39,763 nucleotides of DNA from Streptomyces huasconensis (GTDB lineage Bacteria; Actinomycetota; Actinomycetes; Streptomycetales; Streptomycetaceae), in NCBI GenBank assembly GCA_004010275.1, contig RBWT01000065.1:1-39763 (forward strand). The letters are read 5' to 3'. Made by a program: the position numbers and the translations under genes. This document shows positions 6,914 to 16,109 of this stretch, piece by piece. The stretch's first letter is position 1. The number at the start of each line of letters is the position of its first letter. The notes below the pieces were generated by a model. The model searched no databases and was not told where the DNA came from. It worked only from the letters and a program-made list of their open reading frames with translations.

Positions 6914-9066
6914 TCAGTGGGCGGCGGCGGCCGGGTGCTGGGCGCGGCTCACGTCGTACACGCCCGGCACGGCGCGCATGGCCCGCATCAGCGCCGGCAG
7001 GTGCGCCGCGTCCGGCAGCTGCAGGGTGTACGTGTGGCGGACGCGCTGCTGGGTGGGCGGTTCCACGGTGGCGGAGATGATGGCGACGCCCTCCAGGGCG
7101 ATCGCTTCGGTGAGGTCGGCGAGCAGGTGGGCACGGCCGAACGATTCGGCGGTCAGGGTCACCCGGCACTCCGCGGTGTCCCCCCAGCGCACGCCGACCT
7201 CCGCGCGCCCCACTTCCTTCATGCGCTCCACCGCGGGGCAGCCGACGCGGTGGACGGTCACGACGCCACCGCGTACGGCGAAGGCGGTGACGGCGTCGGG
7301 CGGCACCGGTGTACAGCACCCCGCGAGGCGTACGGTCGCGCCCTCGCGGTCCACCACGGCGCTCGCGGCGGACGGGCGCGGGACGTCGGGGGCCTCGCGG
7401 CGGGGCGTGGCGGTCGCCTGCCTCTGTTGGGCCGGCCGCATGCGGGACGGTGCCGGGGCGGGGGCCGCGGGCGCCGGATGCGTGGCGAGCCAGCGTCGGA
7501 TCGCGATCCGCGCAGCTGGCGTGCGGGTGTGGTGAGCCGCACCTCGCTCGACGGCCCGGAGGTGGCGTCCTGCCCCATGAGCAACTGCACGGTGTCGCCG
7601 TCCCGCAGAACGGTGCTGAGGGTCGCCAGGCGGCCGTTGACGCGTGCGCCGATGCAGGCGTGCGCGTCCTCGCCGTACTGGGCGTAGGCGGCGTCCACGC
7701 AGCTGGCGCCGGCGGGCAGGCCGAGCGTGCCGCCGTCGGGGCGGAAGACGGCGATCTCGCGGTCCTGGGCGAGGTCTTCGCGAAGCGTCGACCAGAACGT
7801 GTCCGGGTCGGGGGCGGCCTGCTGCCAGTCGAGGAGCCGGGAGAGCCAGCCGGGCCTGGTCGGGTCCACGCGCTCGTCCTCGGCCCGGTCGGAAGGCTCC
7901 TCCGAAGGAGGAGCGTAGGGATTGCGCAGCGCGACGACGCCCGCCTCGGCCACCTGGTGCATCTGGTGTGTGCGGATGAGGACCTCGGCGACCTGGCCGT
8001 CGGGGCGGGCCACGGCCGTGTGCAGCGACTGGTAGAGGTTGAACTTCGGTACGGCGATGAAGTCCTTGAACTCCGAGACGACCGGTGTGAAGCAGGTGTG
8101 CAGTTCGCCGAGGACTCCGTAGCAGTCCGCGTCTTCGTTGACGAGCACGAGGAGACGGCCGTAGTCCGAGGCGCGCAGCTCGCCGCGTTTGCGGTGGACG
8201 CGGTGGACGGAGAGGAAGTGCCGCGGCCTGATGAGGACTTCGGCGGCGATGCCCGCTTCCCGGAGCACGCCGCGCACCTCGCCCGCGATGTCCCCGAGCG
8301 GGTCCCCCTCGCTTGCGGCGTTGGCGTCGATGAGGGCCTTGACCTCGGCGTACTCCTCCGGGTGGAGGATCGCGAAGACCAGGTCCTCCAGCTCCGTCTT
8401 GAGCGCCTGTACGCCCAGGCGCTCGGCGAGCGGGATGAGGACGTCCCGGGTCACCTTGGCGATCCGGGCCTGTTTCTCGGGGCGCATGACACCGAGGGTG
8501 CGCATGTTGTGCAGCCGGTCGGCGAGCTTGATCGACATGACGCGTACGTCGTTGCCGGTGGCGACGAGCATCTTGCGGAAGGTCTCCGGCTCGGCCGCCG
8601 CTCCGTAGTCGACCTTTTCGAGCTTGGTGACGCCGTCGACGAGATAGCAGACGTCGTCACCGAACTCGGCCCGCACCTGGTCGAGGGTCACGTCCGTGTC
8701 CTCGACGGTGTCGTGGAGCAGGGACGCGGTCAGCGTGGTGATCTCGGCGCCGAGCTGGGCGAGGATCAAGGTCACGGCGAGGGGGTGCGTGATGTACGGT
8801 TCGCCGCTCTTGCGCGTCTGGCCCCGGTGCGAGGACTCCGCCAGGACGTAGGCCCGGCGCAGCGGCTCCAGGTCGGCGTCCGGATAGTGGGCCCGGTGTG
8901 CCTCCACCACGTGCCCGATGGCGTCGGGGAGGCGGTCGCGGGTGGCGGGTCCCATCAGGGCGGCCCTGCCGAGCCTGCGCAGGTCAAGACGGGCGCGGCC
9001 GCGCCTGCGCTGTACCCCGGCCGTCAGGGGGACGGGCGTGGCAGGGTTCGTTGCCTCCGCACTCAT
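6914..9066 (-). CDS. rshA: RelA/SpoT homologue (RshA type), one frameshift
   Basis: A long RelA-SpoT family protein of about 717 residues acting on (p)ppGpp. The N-terminal HD hydrolase domain is intact (HDTVED near residue 120). The synthetase-like domain has the EFKDFIAVPKFNLYQSLHT segment, but the Arg of the usual AVR motif is Leu and the EVQIRT strand reads AEVLIRT. TGS and C-terminal ACT regions follow, with the conserved GCCTPVPPD. The ACT part (below about 7535) is in a different frame from the rest. One missing base at about 7538-7546 restores ARIAIRRWL and reunites them. The start is ATG at 9066 with GGAGGTG seven bases upstream. Streptomyces coelicolor has RelA plus a second homologue, RshA, next to dapF; this context matches RshA. 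Confidence 0.85.
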
Positions 9067-9208
9067 GGGCACCTCCGGCTGCTTCGACCGGCGGTGGACG
9101 GACGGTGGCGTACTCCGTCCGGGCCGGTGCTTGATGCTACCGAGCCCATCACGTGGCACTGACCGCCTCTCGCCGAGCGTGAAACGGATCACCCATTCGA
9201 GCGACAGT

Positions 9209-10087
9209 TCATGCGCTCGCCGTTTCGAGCCATTCGGACGTGAACTCGCCTTCGGCGACGATGACGGCGGGGCCGGACATCTCGATTTCGCCATCGGGCC
9301 GCTCGGTGATCACGAGGCGCCCGCCGAGCACGTCGACGGTGTACGTGACCGGGGTGCCGGTGGCGGTGGGGTCCACGCCGTCCCTGCGAGCGGCGGCCAC
9401 GGCCACGGCGCACGTGCCGGTGCCGCAGGAGCGGGTCTCCCCCGCGCCGCGCTCGTGCACGCGCATGGCGACGTGCCGCGGGCCGCGGTCGACGACGAAC
9501 TCGACGTTGACCCCGTCCGGGTAGGCGGTCGCGGGGCTGTAGAGCGGCGGGGCGTGGAGGTGGCCGGCGTCGGAGAGGTCGTCCACGAAGGCGACCGCGT
9601 GGGGGTTGCCCATGTTCACGTTGAGCGCGGGCCACTCGTGGTCGTCGACCGAGACCGTGACGTCGTCTCCGGAGAGGTGCGCCTTGCCCATGCCCACGGT
9701 GATCTCGCCGCCGGACTCCGTCTTGGCGATGTGCACGGTCTTCACGCCGCCGCGAGTGGCCACCGCCAGGTCGCCCGCGTCGATGTGTCCGGCGTGCTGG
9801 AGGTAACGGGCGAAGACGCGGACTCCATTGCCGCACATCTCGGCGATCGATCCGTCGCCGTTGCGGTAGTCCATGAACCACTCGGCCCGGTCGGCGAGAT
9901 GACGGGCCTCGGGGTGGGCGGCGGAGCGCACGACGTGCAGGAGGCCGTCGCCACCGATGCCCGCCCGGCGGTCGCACAGGGCGGCGACGGCGGCCGATGG
10001 CAGCTCGATGGCGTTGTCCGGGTCCGGGATGATCACGAAGTCGTTCTCGGTCCCGTGCCCCTTGAGGAAGGCGATCCGCGTGCTCAT
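9209..10087 (-). CDS. dapF: Diaminopimelate epimerase
   Basis: A 292-residue cytoplasmic PLP-independent epimerase that converts LL- to meso-diaminopimelate for lysine and for LL/meso-DAP-type peptidoglycan precursors. Both catalytic cysteines are visible, one in EMCGNGVRVFARY and one in RSCGTGTCAVA, with the N-terminal KGHGTENDF signature. The length is close to the family norm. The start is ATG at 10087. GAGGA directly abuts it, which is unusually close, but MSTRIAFLKGHGTENDF is a typical N-terminus. The gene lies between rshA and the small membrane protein gene on the same strand, an order conserved in Streptomyces. Confidence 0.97.
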   Translation of the reverse strand: MSTRIAFLKGHGTENDFVIIPDPDNAIELPSAAVAALCDRRAGIGGDGLLHVVRSAAHPEARHLADRAEWFMDYRNGDGSIAEMCGNGVRVFARYLQHAGHIDAGDLAVATRGGVKTVHIAKTESGGEITVGMGKAHLSGDDVTVSVDDHEWPALNVNMGNPHAVAFVDDLSDAGHLHAPPLYSPATAYPDGVNVEFVVDRGPRHVAMRVHERGAGETRSCGTGTCAVAVAAARRDGVDPTATGTPVTYTVDVLGGRLVITERPDGEIEMSGPAVIVAEGEFTSEWLETASA

Positions 10088-10151
10088 TCCTCGATCGTAC
10101 GGGGTGGGTACGGCAGTCGGTCGGCGCGGTGCCTGCGGCCCGGGTGGGGCC

Positions 10152-10613
10152 TCAGCGGAGCCGGGCCACTCGCCACACCGCGAGGACAGCGGCGCCGAGG
10201 AACAGCAGGGCGTACGCGGAGACGACCCGCCAGTCCGGACGGCGTCCGGAGCCGCGCTCGGGGAGCCCGGGCCAGGTGTGCCCGACCCGGCGGGCGGCCA
10301 TCATCCCCCAGCCGGCCGCACAGCAGCTGATCAGCAGGCCGAGCATGGCGACCACCGCGCCGCCGTCGCCGAACTCGAAGGCGAGCGGGAAAGCGAACAT
10401 CAGGGAGCCGACCGCGGCGAGGATCACGATAGGGGCGAGCTGCCAGATGCGCAGGCGCCGCTGCGGGCGCAGCTCGACCTCGACCTCGGCCTCCGCGGAC
10501 ATCTCGTCCGCGCCGGGGCCGTCGTCCGTCACGCCTCCGGGCACCTCGTCGGGGCCGTCGGGACTCAGCTGCTCTCCGCCGTCATGCGCGGTGTCTCGAG
10601 GGCCGGCCTCCAT
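10152..10613 (-). CDS. Small membrane protein of unknown function
   Basis: A predicted 153-residue protein with an acidic, disordered N-terminal half (Glu/Asp/Gly-rich) followed by three hydrophobic segments, the first at WQLAPIVILAAVGSLMFAF and the last near the C-terminus. ATG at 10613 is preferred because GGGAGGG lies nine bases upstream. The frame extends to a GTG at 10670 that lacks a ribosome binding site. It sits between miaA and dapF on the same strand and is probably co-transcribed with them. I recognise no catalytic motif and assign no function. Confidence 0.7.
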   Translation of the reverse strand: MEAGPRDTAHDGGEQLSPDGPDEVPGGVTDDGPGADEMSAEAEVEVELRPQRRLRIWQLAPIVILAAVGSLMFAFPLAFEFGDGGAVVAMLGLLISCCAAGWGMMAARRVGHTWPGLPERGSGRRPDWRVVSAYALLFLGAAVLAVWRVARLR

Positions 10614-10720
10614 CGCCACGCGCCCTCCCACTTCGGACTTCACCGGTCGATCGTCGGTCGATGATGGCACGGCGTCAGGGGCCCGGATGACCGCCGGAGC
10701 GTCCCGATGCCATCACGTGA

Positions 10721-11659
10721 TCAGGCTGTGACCGGTCGTTCGACCAACGCCAGTGCGCGTGCCGGGAGTTCCCCGCGATCGGCCGCGGCTCCGCTGAGCC
10801 AGTGCACCCGCGGATCGCGCCGGAACCACGAGTCCTGACGGCGCGCGAAGCGTTTGGTGGCGCGCACGGTCTCGGCGCGCGCCTCCTCCTCGGTGCACTC
10901 TCCCGCGAGTGCGGCGAGCACCTGCTGGTAGCCGAGCGCCCGCGACGCCGTGAGCCCTTCGCGCAGCCCCCGAGCCTCCAGCGCGCGTACCTCGTCGACC
11001 AGGCCCGCGTCCCACATGCGGTCCACGCGCGTGGCGATGCGTTCGTCGAGTTCGGGGCGGGCCACGTCCACGCCGATCTGGACGGTGTCGTACACGGACT
11101 CGTGGCGCGGGAGGTTGGCGGTGAAGGGCTTGCCGGTGATCTCGATGACCTCCAGGGCGCGGACGATCCGGCGGCCGTTGCTCGGCAGGATCGCCTGGGC
11201 GGCCCCGGGGTCGGCGGCGGCGAGCCGGGCGTGCAGGGCTCCTGGGCCGCTCAGGGCCAGCTCCTCCTCCAGGCGGGCCCGCACGGCCGGGTCGGTGCCG
11301 GGGAACTCCAGGTGGTCGACGGCCCCCCTGACGTACAGCCCGGAGCCGCCGACCAGGATCGGCCAGCGCCCTGCGGCGAGGAGGCGGTCGATGTGCGCGC
11401 GGGCCAGCTTCTGGTACTCGGCGACGCTGGCCGCTTCCGTGACGTCCCAGATGTCCAGGAGGTGGTGGGGGACTCCGTCGCGCTCCTCGGGCGTCAGCTT
11501 GGCGGTGCCGATGTCCATCCCTCGGTAGAGCTGCATGGAGTCGGCGTTGACGACTTCGCCGCCGAGCCGCTGGGCAAGGAAAACGCCCAGATCGGACTTT
11601 CCGGCTGCGGTGGGACCGACGACGGCGATGACCCGCGGGGCGGGAGCTGCACTACTCAC
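10721..11659 (-). CDS. miaA: tRNA dimethylallyltransferase
   Basis: A 312-residue enzyme that transfers dimethylallyl from DMAPP to N6 of adenosine 37 in tRNAs reading UNN codons. The P-loop GPTAAGKS is near the N-terminus, followed by NADSMQLYRGMDIGTAK and GGSGLYVRG. LPSNGRRIVRALEV and the C-terminal ALGYQQV and TKRFARRQDSWFRRD complete the family signature. The start is GTG at 11659 (MSSAAPAPRVIAVVGPT). The open frame continues far upstream without coding character. MiaB, encoded at 13432-14922 on the same strand, acts on its product. Confidence 0.95.
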   Translation of the reverse strand: MSSAAPAPRVIAVVGPTAAGKSDLGVFLAQRLGGEVVNADSMQLYRGMDIGTAKLTPEERDGVPHHLLDIWDVTEAASVAEYQKLARAHIDRLLAAGRWPILVGGSGLYVRGAVDHLEFPGTDPAVRARLEEELALSGPGALHARLAAADPGAAQAILPSNGRRIVRALEVIEITGKPFTANLPRHESVYDTVQIGVDVARPELDERIATRVDRMWDAGLVDEVRALEARGLREGLTASRALGYQQVLAALAGECTEEEARAETVRATKRFARRQDSWFRRDPRVHWLSGAAADRGELPARALALVERPVTA

Positions 11660-11841
11660 CGCCCCAGTCTCGCAAACCCCGGGCGCGGTTCCCGAACGAG
11701 CTACGTGACGGCACGGCTTCCAGGTCGTTGCCTGTTGCGAGGTTCCGGCCGCCGGTTTCGAGGACCGACGACCCGGGCGACGCAATGTGCCGCACCGGGC
11801 GGCGCGGGATTTCGCCCACACGAGTAACGTATGGAGTAGAT

Positions 11842-12138
11842 ATGGGCGTTTTTGCAAGGTTCCGCCGGAAGGCCAAGGACAGCGAAGAGGCGACGACGAC
11901 CGAGACGGCCGCCGACGCAGTGACGGCCGAGCCGGAGAAGGCCGAGGCGACCGCCGAGGACTCCCCCGCCCCGGCCGAGGCGCAGCCCGTTGCCGAGGCC
12001 GACACGGACGCGGAGAGCGCCGCCGAGGAGAAGCCCGCAGAGGCCCCCGAGGCGGCAGCGGAGGGTGTGGACATCCCGAAGCAGCAGTCCGCCGAGAAGG
12101 CGGCCGACACCGAGGCCGGTGAGGGCGCCCGAAAGTAA
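11842..12138 (+). CDS. Small acidic Ala/Glu-rich protein of unknown function
   Basis: Ninety-eight residues with ATG at 11842 and GGAG five bases upstream. The N-terminus is short and basic (MGVFARFRRKAKDSEE); the rest is a low-complexity Ala/Glu/Pro/Thr tail that is almost certainly disordered. The next gene, 31 bases downstream, begins with a similar basic amphipathic stretch (MGFLDRMKAKLAPAKDK), so the two may share a membrane- or nucleic-acid-binding helix. They are probably one operon, ending at the terminator at 12473. It is conserved in Streptomyces as far as I recall, but its function is unknown. Confidence 0.75.
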   Translation: MGVFARFRRKAKDSEEATTTETAADAVTAEPEKAEATAEDSPAPAEAQPVAEADTDAESAAEEKPAEAPEAAAEGVDIPKQQSAEKAADTEAGEGARK

Positions 12139-12169
12139 CGTCCGGTCCCCAGCGAGGGAAGGTGAACCC

Positions 12170-12457
12170 ATGGGCTTCCTGGACCGCATGAAGGCAAAGC
12201 TCGCCCCTGCCAAGGACAAGGTCTCGCACCTCGCGCAGCAGCACGGGGACAAGATCGACCACGGCCTTGAGAAGGCCGCGAAGGTGGTCGACGAGAGGAC
12301 CAAGGGCAAGTACAGCGACAAGATCCAAGCGGGCACGGGCAAGGCCAAGCACGCCGTCGACCGCTTGGCCGCACAGGACCAGGGCAAGGGCAGGGACGAC
12401 GGCGGCAGCGCCACTCCGCCGCCGTCGGCACCCCCGACGTCCCCTCCGGTTCCCTGA
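12170..12457 (+). CDS. MT0933-like antitoxin-family protein
   Basis: A 95-residue protein with start ATG at 12170 and GGAAGGTG six bases upstream. It begins MGFLDRMKAKLAPAKDK and continues as a Lys/Ala-rich amphipathic helical protein (KYSDKIQAGTGKAKHAVDRL) with a Pro/Ser-rich tail. This matches the family named after M. tuberculosis MT0933/Rv0909, which is annotated as an antitoxin. No toxin gene is visible next to it: the partner upstream is an acidic disordered protein and the gene downstream is on the opposite strand. The family resemblance is reasonable, but an antitoxin role is not supported by the context. Confidence 0.75.
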   Translation: MGFLDRMKAKLAPAKDKVSHLAQQHGDKIDHGLEKAAKVVDERTKGKYSDKIQAGTGKAKHAVDRLAAQDQGKGRDDGGSATPPPSAPPTSPPVP

Positions 12458-12472
12458 CCCGCATCGGCGGAC

Positions 12473-12497
12473 GCCGTGAAGCACCTCGCTTCACGGC
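12473..12497 (+). terminator. Hairpin terminator after the small-protein operon
   Basis: A perfect ten-pair stem (GCCGTGAAGC / GCTTCACGGC) around loop ACCTC, 15 bases after the antitoxin-like stop codon. A second perfect palindrome, CGGGCCCGATCGGGCCCG, follows at 12551-12568 and may terminate the converging gene. Confidence 0.75.
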
Positions 12498-12575
12498 CGT
12501 CGCCGTGTACCAGGGGCGATCTGCGGTCGCCGCTCGGGACTTCTGAGGTACGGGCCCGATCGGGCCCGCCGACCG

Positions 12576-13316
12576 TCAGGACCAGGCGGCCACCAGATAG
12601 CCGACGCCGTACGGCGCGTCCTCGTAGAGCAGCTCGCCGCTCAGCGCCGCGGCCGTCGGCCGCCCCGGCGAGCACCTGCCAGGGGGCACGGCCCGCCGCC
12701 TTCAGTTCGTGCGCGAGCTGCACGTCCAGCGCCTTCAGCGCCGCCACGTCGGCCGCGCCGAGGGCCCGCCCGACCTCCGCGTCGAAGCCGGCCGCCCGCT
12801 CGTCGAGGTATCCGGGTGCCTTCAGCGTGCGGCACGCCGCGGCGTCGCCCATCACCAGCAGGGCCACGCGGTCCGCCCGCGCCGCGATGTCCCCTCCGAG
12901 TTGGATCCACCGCTCGGCGGCACATGGTTCCCCCACGCCCAGACCTTCCACGGGGGCGCCGACCAGCCGTGCGCGCGAGCAGCCAGGCGGCCACGGCGAG
13001 CGACGGCGGAAGCTCACGCTCGGCGCCTCCGGCGTCGGCGTTGCTGTCGGCGTCGGCCGCGTCCGGTAACGACCGAGCCGTACGTCGAGATCCACCCCGA
13101 AGCCCCGGAAGGACCCGCGCGCTCCCTGCGGATGCGGCCCGGACCCGCCGGGGCCCGCGGGGCCCACCACCACGAGCCGGTCGGGCCTGGCGGCGGCGAG
13201 GACTCCGATGGCGACCGCGCACGCCGCGCGCTCGGCGTCAGTTCGGGAGCGGCGCCCGCGGCGACTTCGGGGACGAGCAGGGGCGGACACGGGCACACGG
13301 CGGCGGCGACAAGCAT
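12576..13316 (-). pseudogene. LigB-like class III extradiol dioxygenase domain protein, four frame breaks
   Basis: Five consecutive segments in shifting frames read together as one protein of about 247 residues. It starts MLVAAAVCPCPPLLVPEVAAG at ATG 13316, continues through DRLVVVGPAGPGG, LPPSLAVAAWLLARTA and DRVALLVMGDAAACRT, and ends ELLYEDAPYGVGYLVAAWS at 12576. The pattern resembles Streptomyces proteins annotated as LigB-like extradiol dioxygenase subunits next to miaB. Breaks lie near 13240 (one G missing), 13070, 12970 and 12650 (one base extra), and the net change is zero. Whether this is a real pseudogene or clustered sequencing error cannot be told from the sequence. It lies downstream of miaB on the same strand. 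Confidence 0.7.
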
Positions 13317-13431
13317 GATCCGCAGCGTAACGCTCCTGCTGGGAGCGGTCGCGAGTCAGTGCACCCGGTGGGCTGCCGGGCGGCCGGCGCCGTCGGCGGC
13401 CCAGGGACCGCCGACAGCCCCTGACCTCGGG

Positions 13432-14922
13432 TCAGTCGCAGCCGCAGCCGCTGCCCGTCGCCACCGGCAGCGGCGCGGGGGCGCCGATCTTCGGCAGGCC
13501 CAGCATGACGCCCGCGGGCTTCGCGGCCGCCTCGGTGTTGCGCTTCTCCCAGGCGTCGCCCGCGCGCGTGGGACGCACGTTCAGGACGGCGCCCTCCGCG
13601 AGCAGGTGGTGCGGGGCGGCGTAGGTGATCTCGACCGTCACGACGTCACCGGGGCGCACCTCGGTGTCCGGCTTGGTGAAGTGCACCAGGCGGTTGTCGG
13701 GGGCGCGGCCGGAGAGGCGGTGCGTGGCGCCGTCCTTGCGGCCCTCGCCCTCGGCGACCATCAGCTCCAGCGTGCGGCCGACCTGCTTCTTGTTCTCCTC
13801 CCAGGAGATCTCCTCCTGGAGGGCCACCAGGCGCTCGTAGCGCGACTGGACGACCTCCTTGGGGATCTGGTCCTCCATGGTCGCGGCCGGGGTCCCGGGG
13901 CGCTTGGAGTACTGGAAGGTGAACGCGTTGGCGAAGCGGGCCTCGCGGACCACGTGCATCGTCTGCTCGAAGTCCTCCTCGGTCTCGCCGGGGAAGCCCA
14001 CGATGATGTCGGTGGAGATCGCCGCGTCCGGTATGGCGGCACGGACCTTCTCGATGATCCCCAGGAAGCGGTCCTGCCGGTACGAGCGGCGCATCGCCTT
14101 GAGGATCGGGTCCGAGCCGGACTGCAGCGGCATGTGGAGCTGCGGCATCACGTTCGGCGTCTCGGCCATGGCGGCGATGACGTCGTCGGTGAAGTCGCGG
14201 GGGTGCGGGGAGGTGAAGCGGACGCGCTCCAGGCCTTCGATCTTCCCGCAGGCGCGCAGCAGCTTGCTGAAGGCCTCGCGGTCGCCGATGTCGGAGCCGT
14301 ACGCGTTCACGTTCTGCCCGAGGAGGGTGATCTCGGAGACGCCCTCGCCGACGAGCGCCTCGATCTCCGCCAGGATGTCGCCGGTCCTGCGGTCCTTCTC
14401 CTTGCCGCGCAGGGCGGGGACGATGCAGAAGGTGCAGGTGTTGTTGCAGCCGACGGAGATGGAGACCCACGCGGCGTACGCGCTCTCGCGGCGGGTCGGC
14501 AGCGTCGACGGGAAGGCTTCGAGCGACTCGGCGATCTCGACCTGCGCCTCTTCCTGGACGCGGGCGCGCTCCAGGAGGACCGGCAGCTTGCCGATGTTGT
14601 GCGTGCCGAAGACGACGTCGACCCAGGGCGCCTTCTTGACGATGGTGTCGCGGTCCTTCTGGGCGAGGCAGCCGCCGACGGCGATCTGCATCCCGGGACG
14701 CTTGGTCTTCATCGGGGCCAGGCGGCCGAGATTGCCGTACAGACGGTTGTCGGCGTTCTCGCGCACGGCGCACGTGTTGAAGACGACGACGTCGGCGTCG
14801 CCGTCGGCTCCTTCGGGCGCACGTTCGTAGCCGGCGTCCTCCAGCAGCCCGGAGAGCCGCTCGGAGTCATGGACGTTCATCTGGCACCCGTAGGTGCGCA
14901 CCTCGTAAGTCTTCGCGCTCAT
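13432..14922 (-). CDS. miaB: tRNA-2-methylthio-N6-dimethylallyladenosine synthase
   Basis: A 496-residue radical-SAM methylthiotransferase that converts i6A37 to ms2i6A37 in tRNA. The N-terminal domain carries three auxiliary-cluster cysteines in RTYGCQMN, FNTCAVRE and VGGCLAQKD. The radical SAM core has the CxxxCxxC motif in GCNNTCTFCIV, and a C-terminal TRAM-like domain follows. The protein ends in a Cys-rich GSGCGCD. The start is ATG at 14922 with a G-rich stretch upstream; the open frame runs 33 codons further with no better start. MiaA, its substrate-generating partner, is encoded nearby on the same strand. Confidence 0.96.
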   Translation of the reverse strand: MSAKTYEVRTYGCQMNVHDSERLSGLLEDAGYERAPEGADGDADVVVFNTCAVRENADNRLYGNLGRLAPMKTKRPGMQIAVGGCLAQKDRDTIVKKAPWVDVVFGTHNIGKLPVLLERARVQEEAQVEIAESLEAFPSTLPTRRESAYAAWVSISVGCNNTCTFCIVPALRGKEKDRRTGDILAEIEALVGEGVSEITLLGQNVNAYGSDIGDREAFSKLLRACGKIEGLERVRFTSPHPRDFTDDVIAAMAETPNVMPQLHMPLQSGSDPILKAMRRSYRQDRFLGIIEKVRAAIPDAAISTDIIVGFPGETEEDFEQTMHVVREARFANAFTFQYSKRPGTPAATMEDQIPKEVVQSRYERLVALQEEISWEENKKQVGRTLELMVAEGEGRKDGATHRLSGRAPDNRLVHFTKPDTEVRPGDVVTVEITYAAPHHLLAEGAVLNVRPTRAGDAWEKRNTEAAAKPAGVMLGLPKIGAPAPLPVATGSGCGCD

Positions 14923-15061
14923 CTCGCCCCCCAGAGTACGGGGTCGCCACGCGCGCGTGCCCGCGGATCGTGAGCCGAGCACTCCGGAGACGGCCCTCAG
15001 GGCGGTGCGGTGTGACCTCACCCCTGGTCATCACGGTGAGCGGGCTGGCAGGATCGCGCGC

Positions 15062-16057
15062 ATGCTCCAGGTCCTCCCCCGCATCGGCAGGCGCCGCGCC
15101 CTCCAGGGCTCCGCGGCGGCGCTCGTGGTGTTCGGGCTGCTGTTGTGGTGGCTGCTCCCTGTGGGCGAGGACACTCCGAGCGACCGGCTGGAGTTCAGTA
15201 CGGGCGTGCGGAACGGCGTGTACGAGCGGTACGGCAAGCTGCTGCGGACGGCGATCTCCGAGGACATGCCGAAGGTGGAGGTGGACCTCCGCAACAGCCA
15301 GGGGTCGCCGCAGAACGTCGCGCGGGTGGCCACGGGGAAGGCCGACTTCACCATCGCGGCCGCCGACGCCGTGGAGAAGTACCGCCTTGAGGGCGCTCCC
15401 GGTGCGGACCGCCTGCGGGGCTGTGCCCGCCTCTACGACGACTACGTCCAGCTCGTGGTGCCCCGGGGCTCCGACATCCACTCCGTGGAGGACCTGCGGG
15501 ACAAGCGGGTCGCGGTCGGGCAGGAGCACTCGGGCGTGCGGCTGATAGCGGACAGGGTGCTCGACGCCGCGGGTCTCGACCCGGACACGGACATCGAGCC
15601 GGTGTCGGCCGGCATCGACACCATGCCGGACCTGCTGAAGAGCCGCTCCATCGATGCCTTCTTCTGGTCGGGCGGGCTGCCGACCACCTCCGTGCGCACG
15701 CTCTCCAAGGACATGGACATCCGCCTCGTGAAGCTCGGCTACCTCGTCGAGAAGCTGCACAAGCAGGGTGGCGCCTCGCGCTACTACCGGGCCGCGACGA
15801 TGCCCGCGGACGCCTATCCCCTCGCTCAGCAGGGCTCGGCCATCCCCACCCTGGCGGTGGCGAACCTCCTGGTCACGACCGACCGGGCCGATGCGGACCT
15901 GACCGCCGGGTTGACCCGCACCGTCATCGACAGCCGCGACCACATCGGCGACGAGGTGCACGCGGCCCAGTTGGTCGATCTGCGGACCGCCCTGTTCACC
16001 GATCCGCTCCCGCTGCACGACGGGGCGCGCCGGTACTACCGCTCGGTCAAACCGTGA
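15062..16057 (+). CDS. TAXI-family solute-binding protein, membrane-anchored
   Basis: A 331-residue protein with a basic N-terminus (RIGRRR), one hydrophobic segment (about residues 16-36, no clear cleavage site or lipobox) and a periplasmic-binding-protein II-like domain. STGVRNGVYERYGKLL matches the TAXI signature at the ligand pocket. KADFTIAAADAVEKY and DLRDKRVAVGQEHSGVRL are further family segments. Start ATG 15062 has GGCAGGA nine bases upstream. TAXI proteins normally serve TRAP transporters, but no DctQ/DctM-type permease gene is present here. The gene is tail-to-tail with gluK. Because some TAXI proteins bind glutamate, an accessory sensing role is conceivable; that is inference. Confidence 0.88.
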   Translation: MLQVLPRIGRRRALQGSAAALVVFGLLLWWLLPVGEDTPSDRLEFSTGVRNGVYERYGKLLRTAISEDMPKVEVDLRNSQGSPQNVARVATGKADFTIAAADAVEKYRLEGAPGADRLRGCARLYDDYVQLVVPRGSDIHSVEDLRDKRVAVGQEHSGVRLIADRVLDAAGLDPDTDIEPVSAGIDTMPDLLKSRSIDAFFWSGGLPTTSVRTLSKDMDIRLVKLGYLVEKLHKQGGASRYYRAATMPADAYPLAQQGSAIPTLAVANLLVTTDRADADLTAGLTRTVIDSRDHIGDEVHAAQLVDLRTALFTDPLPLHDGARRYYRSVKP

Positions 16058-16083
16058 GCGAGGCCGCACTATCCGTGAGCGAG

Positions 16084-16099
16084 AGCGCCGGAAGGCGCT
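16084..16099. terminator. Short hairpin between the TAXI gene and gluK
   Basis: AGCGCC-GGAA-GGCGCT, a perfect six-pair stem with a GNRA-like tetraloop, lies in the 52-base gap between two convergent stop codons. GAGGGCCCTC follows as a second small palindrome. Confidence 0.45.
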
Positions 16100-16109
16100 G
16101 AGAGGGCCC

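Noticed and set aside
12551..12568. Perfect 18-base palindrome as a regulator operator
   Set aside because: It lies between two convergent gene ends, where a termination or RNA-end role is more likely; no promoter is nearby.
11701..13296. A single 531-codon minus-strand frame across the small-protein operon and the LigB-like gene
   Set aside because: Only the part above about 12650 looks coding. The rest is antisense to two small genes with good ribosome binding sites.
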